DNA of 64,000 bases. Origin: Channa striata (lineage: Eukaryota; Chordata; Actinopteri; Anabantiformes; Channidae). The stretch spans positions 5,163,957-5,227,956 of the forward strand of contig CM065171.1 of assembly GCA_033026295.1 (NCBI GenBank). Direction: 5' to 3'. How positions within the stretch are numbered: the stretch's first letter is position 1; each line of letters begins with the position of its first letter. The notes under the pieces were generated by a model. It was not told the DNA's origin. It did no database searches and was given only the letters and a program-made list of their open reading frames with translations. Positions 21,518 through 31,629 of this stretch are shown one piece after another. Both the position numbers and the translations under genes were made by a program.

Positions 21518-24349
21518 GGAAATATTTCAATATAGGGAAATCATAGCCACATTTAATGTTTTATTTACATGTACTATCCAAACTAGAACCAAAAGAACCA
21601 TTAAAATATCACAATATGAAACCCAATGAAATAAATTCTAACACTGCACTTACAGTAGCAGTGCTGGCATCATACTCCACCATGCGACTTTCTGCTACTG
21701 TACAAAACGTAACTAGTACAAAGTCGTTGTAGTTTTACGAATTTTTGGTCATAAGCAGAAGAAGCAAAGCAACAGTACTAAATTTAAAAAAATAATAACA
21801 ATGGTGGTGCTGGGTGGAAAGGCAGAGAATAATGCAGCCTACGAATGGCATCAGCATCTGGCAAGCCACGGTACGATATTTTTTTCACATCAATTACTCG
21901 CTGACTGAACAACTGTATGTTAAAAATAGAATCTGTTAATGAGCGGCTAATTAAAACAGGATACAATTAACATTACGGAATTTTGCAATATTTGTAAAAA
22001 AAAAATAATAATAGGACTGACCTCAGGCAATGACAATCAAATCAAATGCAGCGTAATAAACAAATTAAATGGAGTATATTGAAAGAAATTGAATGTCAAA
22101 CTGAATGAATGCAAGTGTTAAATCAGATTAAGGAATTTATATGACTGGATTAGTCTACAGCAAACAGATGGTCGGGATGATCAGATTGGCACAAGCCTCA
22201 ATTTGTTCGACAGTAACAGTGGGATGTTATTTTTATTGTGCTGTTTGTATATGCTTTTGGAGTCTTCAGACGCTATTAAAGTCAGGTTTTCGAGATTAAG
22301 TTCCAAAGACATGCAGACCAGTTTAAGTCTTACATGTTGTGTAAACGGATTTCCCTGCAAATGACACAATAATAAAAAGCAAATTCTTCAATGTACAATT
22401 ATTATCATCAAAACATTTCCAGGGTCACTGCTCCATAGAGGAGAATACTTATTATGTTAAAATGAAGCTTAATTAAATTCCACTGTTGCCTTCACTGCTT
22501 AACTAATGAACATCCACCTGCGGATGTGGTTGCAACACCTAATTCGACAGACTCGCATTTTGCCGTGAAGTTAAATCAGCACCTGCCCGACACTTCATAC
22601 CATAAAAAAAATCATAATTAAAACCTTCCTACAACGTGTTTGTGTTAAATAACATTTGTCAGTTTTATTGTGCCTAACATTTAAATGTGAATGTGTAAAT
22701 TAATACTTTCACTTTTTTTAAACAGAAACAAGTTGTGAAACTGTGTGTTGTCAGGCAGTGGTGGGGATGTTCATTCACACTGTGCCAACACTAAACTATA
22801 AAGATATAATCAGACATTTCCACTAAAACGTTAAGAGACTCCTTTGTTATGTTTTATTTGGACGATACAGCAATTTAAGAAATACTCGCTTGTCAGATTA
22901 TGTGAGTTTCTGAGCTCATCACTGCGACACTCTGACTTTCTGTAAATCTGCTATTTGTTTTAGCTTATACCTTCAGTGAAACTCGCTCCACCGTGTTCTG
23001 TATACTATTTTCTGTGCGTGGAATCATGATATCTGATAATCCTTTGACACTGAAAACTGTTGTTTTGTGTAATGTGTGAGGTAAATTGTCAGTTTTTCCC
23101 AAAGCACTGATTCACCTGTCACCTTAAAAAAAAAACAGCTTGTATAAAACACAATTTTCATAACACTGAAGAAAAATGAACAAACATTCCTCACAGATGT
23201 ATGTCCCTGGATCATCTCAACAAGCTTTAAGTTCACCTGTGTTCATGTAAGTTTGATGATGCTTACAACAGTACACTGTTAAATGAGAAGAGCTCCTTTA
23301 CTTCTGCTGTCAGAGACATTTGTGGCGTTTGACTTGATCGGTCCTTTGGTTTACGTAAAGGCTGTGACTAACATTTACTATTTATCAAATAACAGATTGA
23401 TGAGCTTTTATTACTTAATTAAATTATTTATTTATAAATGTATATAGCGGTTATTGATTCATTTCAACTTCCAAACATTTAATAACTGCATTTATCAATT
23501 ATTTTAACATAAAATGTATGACTAAAGGATAAAGATAATATTCACTGCAAAAGTCGAGATTTAGTCAGTTTAGCCCTAATTAGGTAGTTAATTAAGTGTT
23601 TATAATATTGTGAACTATATTGATTGTCAGATTGTCAGTTGGTGTTCAGAAACAATTTGCAAATGTTATAATTCAAAAATAAATGTAAATTAATTTGCTC
23701 TATTAATGTGCTAGCATGCTGATATAAGCAGTTAGCTGAAATGGAAAGTGGTACCCAACCCTGTGCAGGTGCAAACCCCCACCCACTTCCTTTCTGCATT
23801 TCCCCACCTCCATCAAACTATGTTGTTTAACCAACATTTTTAGACTAAAAATCTTTCCAAATAATATGTGCAAAAGAATTAAAGTTTTTTATGCAGAACC
23901 ATAAAGGAGGTTTGGCTTCACCTGCTGTCTTCTTTGCTGCTGTTCACTCATCCAGACAAATTACTACAGCACCAAAGAGCAACAGTGCAGATAAGCAAGA
24001 GGGCAGCTGGGCTCATGCAAATTTAACGTTTACATTTTTGTTGATATCCATAAATGTAGTCTTTATGATATAATCCCAATAATGAACCAAAATCATTTGT
24101 CTGCTTGTCAAATGCGTAACAACAGAAGTGATATTAAACTGACGTGGATCTGCATTACGAACTTCTCCTACGATGTGCTGAAACCAATATTTTTATTGTC
24201 GTAAACACATCTGCCAAACCAAACTGTGTGTCCATCCATGTTCCATCCAGATCTGTGTCCTGTAAAATGTAAGTTGTGCTAAAGGGGGTTGTTAGCTTTA
24301 TGTTTGGGAGCCCCTCATATTTTATTTAAATATAGAGAAATGAGGACAC
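21518..24349. other. A+T-rich unique sequence, no gene
   Basis: A long quiet stretch. Homopolymer A runs occur near 21995 and 23127. The part from 22440 to 22570 (GCTTAATTAAATTCC and CACCTGCGGATG) is evenly composed and could be a short conserved block. No gene or classifiable repeat. Confidence 0.5.
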
Positions 24350-24560
24350 TGCTTTAAAAGATATGGTCACTGAATTTTTCCAACACTAAACCACTGAGCC
24401 TTTGGGTCACACTTGCCGAGCTCCATCACGTCATTACGCCTTAATTAGGGGAACAAATGTTCCCCGTCATATGTATAACATCACTCAGAGGACACAAATT
24501 TGTACTGGCCTTCAAATTAGCTGCAGTAATAAAGGGTTTAAAATAAATTATTTGGGTCTC
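24350..24560. promoter_or_regulatory. candidate conserved non-coding block
   Basis: Repeat-free block with CGTCATTACGCCTTAATTAG and an 8-bp-arm inverted repeat GGGGAACA-AA-TGTTCCCC at 24448-24465, which resembles a steroid-receptor or C2H2-type dyad site. Regulatory role is inferred. Confidence 0.3.
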
Positions 24561-24959
24561 CCAGAAAGATAAAGCTTATTTTAGGACAATCTTAGTCTTA
24601 CAGTATGTCCAAAAAGGTCAGACTTTGACTGAACAGAAATGGGTCTTTCACAGGGATGATTTTAGACATGTGCAGTACAGAGAAAGTTAACTCGATGTTT
24701 GTCCTTTTATTCACGTCACATTCGGTTTGCCATCTACTTGAAATACCACTGCGCCTGTGCACCTTGGACATGGCTTGGCTTTGAACCTCTCCCAAATTGA
24801 CCACATCAGTGCTTCATCCTCTGTTTAACTGAGAGTGTTAGAATTGATTTTACAATTTTATTGAGTACCTCTGGCTATATCAGAGAACTTTTAATCCTCA
24901 ACAAAGCGTAGTCCTGAGCTCAGATCTTTACAAACAGACATTTCTCAATGCCCAAAGTC
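24561..24959. other. unique sequence, no gene
   Basis: Nothing recognised. Confidence 0.45.
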
Positions 24960-25255
24960 TAAACTGAAATCAAAAGATCATTAGCGATTTTCCCCCAGGG
25001 TCCATTATAATGGCAATCCAGCCATTATAGAATAAAGAGATCAGCAACGAGATCAGGCAACTCACATCAGCATTGTACCTTTTTAGAAGGTCAATAGGTA
25101 CAATCATTACTGCCCCAAACAAAAAAACAGCTGTCTGGTAAATCTCAGTCAGTGCAACTCTGCAATTACTTGATCGGGTGCTGCAGTTGTAGACTTTTAG
25201 CAACCCAGCAATGATACCTTTTGGCATTACTGCCAATTAGACCTTTTATTGTAAT
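24960..25255. promoter_or_regulatory. candidate conserved non-coding block
   Basis: Evenly composed, repeat-free block with the inverted words CATTATAATGGCAATCCAG and GCCATTATAGAATAAAG, CAATCATTACTGCC and GCCAATTAGACC. An 88-codon open frame crosses it on the minus strand but has no known domain or splice-like borders. Enhancer-type sequence is the better guess. Confidence 0.3.
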
Positions 25256-25489
25256 AACATACATCCCCAGAGCACAAGAACTTTTGGTTCTGTCCGTGCT
25301 GTAATTACTTATTGTGTGCCTAAACTTCACCTAGTATCCCTGAACACACCCCACCTGCAAACCTGCTGCCTTTTACGTTGACATTATGCGGGTTGTCTTC
25401 AATAAAAATCCCAAAAACCAAATTATCCAGTTACAATCCAGTTGCAGCAATGTTTATTCCAGCCTCGATCTTTAGTACAGAGAATTATC

Positions 25490-25700
25490 AAATCAAATCA
25501 ATCTTTATTTATATAGCACCACACACAACAGAAGCTGCCCAAAGCGATGAACAATAAAACTATAGTAGGGTACATATTAAAACATACTCTCTGGTGTGCA
25601 AAGGGAGTTCCAAAGGGGGGAGGGAGTTCCAAAGTCCTGGGTCCAAGATGCAAAAAGCACGCTCACCCCTTGGTGTTGGTTCTGGGGACATAGAGCAGTG
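25490..25700 (+). repeat. dispersed repeat headed TTTATTTATATAGC, copy 1
   Basis: AATCAAATCAATCTTTATTT, then ATATAGCACCACACACAAC and CCCAAAGCGATGAACA begin a repeat frequent in percomorph genomes. The lower part (GGAGTTCCAAAGTCCTGGGT, GCACGCTCACCCCTTGGTGT, TTCTGGGGACATAGAGCAG) fits its usual continuation. GGGAGTTCCAAAG occurs twice, a small internal duplication. A related copy lies at 47.6 kb. No coding sequence. Confidence 0.7.
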
Positions 25701-26353
25701 ATTGACTCTGAAATATTCACTTAGCTGTGTGATTAGCACCTGTCACACAGCATTTAGCTGGGGTTCTCCAACGTCAAAGGTCAGCAAAAGCAATCAAAGC
25801 CATATCCATATTTTGCACAATATGTCAATAACATAATTATTGTGACAGGCCTATCTCCAGGTTTTCCTACATCTGTTTAAGTGCCATCCTCCCCTGGTTC
25901 CCATCTCCACCATGTTCTCTAGAGGGACAACCTGTTTACAGTCACCAGTGCAGAAGCAAAAGGAAATGGGCTGCACGCTGGACCAATCAGCAAACACTAT
26001 GTGCAGGTAATGCTTTCGGGAGTTCTAGAGTCAATAGTTATTGAGACTACAATTTAAAAATAAAAATAGACAATTTAACCCACCGAAGTGGCTACTGGAA
26101 GTGACCGTGTTAAACCCTACTGCTGAAATCCTGTGGTTTGGCAGGTGTCAATGTCAAGCCTTGGTTGCAAGTAAATGTGCTAAATAGTTGAAACACAGCA
26201 GTGTGTTGTATCAGCTGATGCGAGGGCTATGATGCCACTGAATGGTGCATATCAATCATCATCACGCCCACAGAAATGGATTGGTCAGTCACTAGCTACT
26301 TGCATAGATATTACAGGCAGCCACAGTAAATATCACAGGCACCAGAGTGGCAC

Positions 26354-26391
26354 TTGGTGATGTAATTTAGAGTTGGTGATGTAATTTAGAG
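26354..26391 (+). repeat. 19-bp perfect tandem duplication
   Basis: TTGGTGATGTAATTTAGAG is present twice in direct succession, followed by a further TTG. A simple slippage duplication; no function is implied. Confidence 0.95.
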
Positions 26392-27609
26392 TTGTCAAAG
26401 TCGCCGTAGGGAGGTGGTCGGGGTGAATGGAAGGGCAAAACACGGCACTTGGAGATGACTGATGTCATTTCACATCCTGCTTGATATCATCATTGTGCAT
26501 AAATTTAACTGTAAGTTTCCATTTTTGCGCCAAAAATGACACTGTGGCACATAATGTCACATGATAAAGACCTGCTAGGTCTGCTGCTTGTGGACCAGCT
26601 GACTACTAGCAACGTACAGATTGAACAGCTATTAAATTGCGATAACTTCCAAAGTGTTTGTCCATAATCGCTGGTTGGTTACTAATCGTAGGCAATTTAT
26701 TAAATGCTGCAAAGTTGCCAGGAGTTGAAAGGGTGAAAGTGTGTGACTGATTAAGATGTGGACTTTTCCTAATTAAAGTAAAGTACAGGACAGTATTCTT
26801 AACCTTATCCAAACGCTGTGAGCACCTAAACATAACCATAAACATTTTACTGATATGTCATTTATCAGATTGCGAATATAACAGCATGTCCTTATTGTGC
26901 AAACAGAAAACTGAATTCAGCTGGGTTGAAATAGCACAAACACAAAGTCCACAGCCAACAGAGTCTGTACTGGGGCGTTGACACAGCAGTGCTTCGAGCT
27001 AAATGCCCACAGTGAAACTGATTTACAGACATAAAGTCGACCGCATTCATTAAAAACTCTTTTTGACAGTCTTTTCATAACTGCTAATTCTTTCTTTTAT
27101 TGTCAGGTTACTGCACCATGTCTTAAGTGTAAATCCTGTCTCAGTCGTGTTTGTATATAGTCACTAATCAAGGCTGATAAATGCAGCTTAATCTGCCTTC
27201 AAGTAACTTTTTATGATTCATTTTTATCACTATAATTAGTCTTTTACAAGGCTTTTAGTCAGCACACATTTCACTCAGCGGTTTTGAGTGCCAAATGAAC
27301 ATGGTTTGTTGTAGGTCATTAGTGCTTGTTTGTATTACAGGGTGACATTTTTCAGCAGAGGGTAGAGAGCCGTGAAGACAGTGTTTCCTGTCAGCCCGCA
27401 GCACTTCTTGCACTGACTCAAGGCTATGATGAAAGGTCAGTGGTGGGCTAACAAAGGCAAAGGGTGAGAGGGAGGAAAACACACGAATCGAGTGTTACAC
27501 ACCATAGTCGGTGTGACCACACGCGGCTTTAATAACACTCCACCGGGCACCAAGGCAGCGTGGCCATGGGGGAGAGGAAGGAGAGAAACGAGGAAATAAA
27601 TATATATAA

Positions 27610-27635
27610 GCACACACGCGCGCGCACACACATGC
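27610..27635. repeat. alternating purine-pyrimidine tract (CA/CG), Z-DNA-prone
   Basis: A CACACACGCGCGCGCACACA core with strict purine-pyrimidine alternation over 26 bases, two bases after a TATATATA run. The CG-rich centre is the class of sequence that adopts left-handed DNA most readily; whether it does so here is unknown. Confidence 0.8.
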
Positions 27636-28479
27636 TTGTGGTTATTATTCATACAAAGAGATCCACAACATCTTAAATCAAGTTATTTTAGTGCCTTATA
27701 AAGCTCACCACTTGTGCTGCTGCTGCGCTGCGATGTTGATGTGAACAAATTAAAGAAGCAATCTGTGACCTCTTTACCGCATCTATTTCTTTCCCATTTA
27801 TAAAAATCGATCAAAAGTATTCCAAAACCCCACCATTTCATTTTATTTCAAAACACACTGGCACCAGAATTTTTAAATGTTCCCAATATGTCTGTGTGTT
27901 TTCCTGAACTGACTCTCTGCGACTAGTTTGTAGGACTGCGGAGCGAGTTTGTGAAAATGCTGCAGATCATTACTTAAAGCCACAATAAACACTCTGATCA
28001 TCTGTCTGCTCTTGAAAATCCATGTATTTATTTCAGTATTTGAGGAAATGACTTCAGTGATTGCTCTATTTGCAAATATGCACTCATTAGTGCAGCAGGA
28101 TAAGTATTAATTATACAGGGAAGTCATTTAATCTCGCCTTACACGGAGAAGGTATTCACATGGATATAAACATTACACTCACTATTCATTCCTACTGCAT
28201 GTAGCATCTTCATCTATTTTCTCACTTCTCACCATTTCTCGTGTGATCCGGTGCATTTTAATGCATCACTCACGCCATTCTGTTTATGCGTGCACACGTC
28301 ATCACCCGCCCCCCCAAAAAAAGCTGCAATTGACTTTGTGTTTTCTCTGAATAGCTCCATAAAACTGTTGTGTTCAACAGTAGAATGTGTTTCATCAAAT
28401 TGCTAAATTACTCAAATGTCAGGAACCAATCATTCACAGGTAAGGTGGCATAATGTGGGCAGCTCAGCAGCCAGAATGT

Positions 28480-28700
28480 ATCACAGAGGCTGCCTTTATT
28501 TAGTTTGACAGCTTCTAATAAGAATCATATCTTCCTGTTGTTTTCAGACAGAGGAAAATTGGGGGGGGAAAAGCCTTTTTGCCTACGATTGGAATGAAAG
28601 CTTTGAGGAGCGTGCCGCATCTGCTCTTTCATTTGCTTTCTTCTTCAAAGCAGCTGAATGCTTATGACACACTCCAATGAGAGCTACACATTCACGAAAC
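28480..28700. promoter_or_regulatory. candidate conserved non-coding block
   Basis: Repeat-free sequence with TTTATTTAGTTTGACAG and AGCTTCTAATAAGAATCAT, interrupted by a run of G at 28561-28568. Composition resembles the other enhancer-like blocks. Low confidence. Confidence 0.22.
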
Positions 28701-28962
28701 CTCTTGCCGCAGACGCTTTCATGCCATTACCTGAGACATCAGCGGCGGAGCTCATCCTGGTTTCAACGAGAACACAGCAGTTTCTTTGCCGCTCCACGAT
28801 GCCACGTCTTCACCTTCACATCATGAAAGGGAAGCGATGTAATGTAAGTATGCAGCAATGGAAAGTAACAAGGGTACGATTACTGTACAATTTCACGATA
28901 CCAGGAAGTATTTGCACTTTATTGCGCTTTCTTCTTCTACTTCACAAAATTTTAAACGCAAA
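28701..28962. other. unique sequence
   Basis: An open frame runs through 28658-29005 on the plus strand with no known domain; nothing else recognised. Confidence 0.35.
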
Positions 28963-28993
28963 TGTATTTCCTGTAGATTTAACAGGAAATACA
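28963..28993. repeat. hairpin, 12-bp perfect arms and 7-base loop
   Basis: TGTATTTCCTGT pairs with ACAGGAAATACA round AGATTTA. Both arms hold TTCCTGT/ACAGGAA, an ETS-type core, so the dyad could be a paired ETS site. Too short for a microRNA precursor. Confidence 0.9.
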
Positions 28994-29879
28994 ATCAATT
29001 CTTAAATTGTAAAGGCTTTGTGACACCTTACACAATGGCTGGGGCTCTGAGTCATTCCACCAAATACTTCCTCGACCCCCAAAGTTCTCAGGTATAATTC
29101 ATATAATAGCAAGGACCAAAAAGCTCAAATGTCTGCTATTACACAAAATCCAGAAGAAAAATACAAAAAAGAACAGAGAAAGGCTGGCAGAAGGATATTG
29201 GGACCTTTTTAAAAGAGACGAGACCCCTAGAACAACCACCTGTATATGCATTAGTTGAACATCCTGTAATATCATATGTCCTGTAATATTACCTCCGTTA
29301 CTGGTCTGTATTCTGCCAGTTGCATTTTTTAATTTGACTCTAAATGTGTCAGTGTGTTGGCCGTAACGCAATTTCCAACTGTTGTTCCTCAGCCAGATGC
29401 CAATCGCCAATTAACACAACGAGATAACACAGCTTATAAAAACATTTGACAAGCAGGACAAGAAACCGAGCAGCTGAGTGGATCCAATAAAACATAAAGC
29501 CTGGAATGCAAAACATGTAAAATTGAAACAATCAGTTGTGCAAGTCTTAACACACTCATAGTGGGCAGCTTTTTAATTTTTGTTCTTTTATTTTTAATGA
29601 AGTCAATACAGCAGCATCTGAGAATGATCTTTTTTGTTCCACACTATCTTCTTTCAATATCCACATGTGTATCAGTACTTAGGTCCTCAGCCTATGGTAA
29701 ACCTTTAGCCAAATGGGTTTTTGTGGGGAGAGGTTAAAATGGACGAAGTGTGAAGCTATTTTCGGTGCGTTTATTTTTATTGTAACTATGACCATGCTGC
29801 ATGACATGCATCATACTGACTGAGGAAGCACTGAGCTAAACCACGACATTTTCCTAAGCTTTAACATATCACTTCATGG
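28994..29879. other. A+T-rich unique sequence, no gene
   Basis: Nothing recognised on either strand. Confidence 0.45.
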
Positions 29880-30135
29880 CCACATCTCACCTGTGTATCG
29901 CGGTGCCTCAACCCAACCAAAGCATTTTGTTTGCACAGTTGTAATCAAGTGTTTTTCGCAGCAAAGGGGAGCGCTAACGGGGTGCAATTTTAACCGCCTT
30001 GTGCTGCCATGGGGGCCGTCTATTAACAAGCGCCGAGAGGGTGGAGACAAACCAGGCATGTGGTTGTTTAGGTTGGAGGACTTGTTAGCAGAATTAGCCT
30101 CTGGCCTCGTGACGGGGAGTCCTCAACCCCACATT
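29880..30135. promoter_or_regulatory. candidate conserved non-coding block
   Basis: G+C-richer, repeat-free block with several CpGs (TATCGCGGTGCC, GGAGCGCTAACGGGG, CAAGCGCCGAGAGG) in an A+T-rich setting. A 124-codon plus-strand open frame crosses it but matches nothing I know. I favour a conserved regulatory element; a non-coding transcript exon is possible. Confidence 0.3.
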
Positions 30136-30519
30136 TATTTTTTCAAGCGAAAACTGACTTCAATCACGTCACTGGAGACTGAATTTATCCACATTCGTGG
30201 ATACACTAAAAACACAAAAGGCTTTTGGTTTCTTCACATTTGCTGCAGCACGCGTCGAGATGAGTAAAGAGGCTTGATGTATAACCTCCATCGGGTTCAT
30301 GTCTAATTCAGATTTTGAATGCAGGTTCCGATATGTACTGATAGTAACAGTGCATGCAGTAGGTAGGAGGCCTGAGTACTTCCTCCACCTCTAGTTTAAG
30401 TGTAATGAGGGTCATGGTTTTTTGGAGCCTCCCAGTTTCAAACTACATATGGTTCTTTTAAACAGTAGCAGCCATTAATGAACAGCTCTGTCCATCAAGC
30501 TATACATGGACAAAGCTGC
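30136..30519. other. unique sequence, no gene
   Basis: Nothing recognised. Confidence 0.4.
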
Positions 30520-30685
30520 TTTTTAAGCCTCAGTCTCCGAAGCATTTGGCAATTACAGACACCTGTTTCTCACTTAATTGCCCAATTAACTCCTCCATCA
30601 TTAAATTAGAATAGGTCACCTAAATCCGTGCATATTTACACTAACCTATGGGTGCCTAGGTGTTTTTATATTAGCGCAGCATAAG
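30520..30685. promoter_or_regulatory. candidate homeodomain-rich block
   Basis: GGCAATTACAG, CTTAATTGCCCAATTAACTC and ATTAAATTAG put several AATTA/TAATT cores within about 70 bases, followed by AGGTCACC, a nuclear-receptor half-site. Enhancer role is inferred from clustering. Confidence 0.3.
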
Positions 30686-30993
30686 GAAGCAATTTGTGTT
30701 TTATTATTAGGTTTCAAATTGAAGAGATCGATAGCCGAAATGAAAATCTGATCTCTGATGGTGCTCATATTCTGTGCGACTTCAACCAGCTTCAAAGGCT
30801 GTTAGCACTTTCACCAGTGTAACCTTGATAAAATAAAAAGGGAATTACGAGTGCTACTGTCTCTCTGATGCTCTGCCAGGCAACACAGCGCCCTGTCAAG
30901 TAGTAACAAAGAGAGGACGGAGAGACAGACAGCGCGCCCGGGACCAGGTGAGGCGTCTCCCTGCTCCCTGTCCCCAGCTAATTGCCTGCGAAA
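30686..30993. other. unique sequence
   Basis: Becomes G+C-richer to the right (GACAGCGCGCCCGGGACC); nothing classifiable. Confidence 0.35.
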
Positions 30994-31629
30994 ATGTATC
31001 CTATCAATGAAATTCCCCCCCCCCTCCATAGAAACGCTATACATAGAAATGCCTGGACGCACAAAAAACTGGCTGTGGCACAGCAAAGACAAAAGACAGA
31101 CGAGAAACAATGCAGACCAAATTTGGATTGTAATAATCTGCATTTCTTCTTCACACAACTTTGTGATGTGATTACAAGGAGATGCTATTGCTTTTTCATT
31201 TCCCCAGTGTTCAACAAGCAGAAAATGTCTTTTCCTTTATCTTGCGCTAATGTGACAAACATTGTGCTTTGTGATTTCTGCCAAAGACATCAAGTGTCTC
31301 TTTTGATACAAATTGGGTGGTGTGAGACTTGCTGGGAGAAAAGGGAGAGGCAGAGGAGGATGTCATGGGAAAGAGAGATGAGCATTCATGAAGAGTGTTT
31401 ATCAAAGCAAGTTGTTTACACTTCACAAACTCTAATCATAATCATAATAATCTTAATCATAATCTGCAAAGGGCATCCGAAGCAGTCAGGGTATCTATCT
31501 GCTGCGCCTGAGCCGTGCTTCACTTTGGACTCATCCATTTCAGTAAAAAATAGTCTTTCGCAGGAAGGTTTGAGGTGCTTCCTGGCTGGATGTAAATGTG
31601 AATGTACTAAAAATAAATCCCAACCTTGA
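30994..31629 (+). other. longest open reading frame, 211 codons, probably not a gene
   Basis: An ATG-to-stop frame, the longest in the window. The product is cysteine-rich in places and contains a low-complexity isoleucine stretch where the TAATC-type repeat is read through. I see no signal peptide, known domain or coding-type codon bias (third positions are not G+C-rich, unlike the segment at 63.5 kb). Part of it coincides with an evenly composed block (31200-31430) that could be a conserved non-coding element. A chance open frame in regulatory DNA is the likeliest reading, though its length is unusual for A+T-rich sequence. Confidence 0.15.
31433..31464 (+). promoter_or_regulatory. cluster of five TAATC (K50 homeodomain) sites
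   Basis: TAATC occurs at 31433, 31439, 31448, 31454 and 31460, five times in 32 bases. TAATC is the core read by K50 homeodomain proteins (OTX, PITX, GSC, CRX). A decayed AAT-type microsatellite could give the same pattern by chance. Confidence 0.4.

Larger units (their letters stand above)
25701..28479. other. unique sequence with minor repeats, no gene
   Basis: Contains the 19-bp tandem duplication at 26354-26391 and the alternating CA/CG tract at 27610-27635, listed separately. Otherwise A+T-rich with no gene, RNA gene or classifiable transposon. Confidence 0.45.

Noticed and set aside
24970..25236. 88-codon minus-strand frame with hydrophobic stretches
   Set aside because: No family resemblance, no coding-type codon use, and it lies in an enhancer-like block.
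29893..30267. 124-codon plus-strand frame
   Set aside because: No domain, no splice-like borders; the block looks like conserved non-coding DNA.
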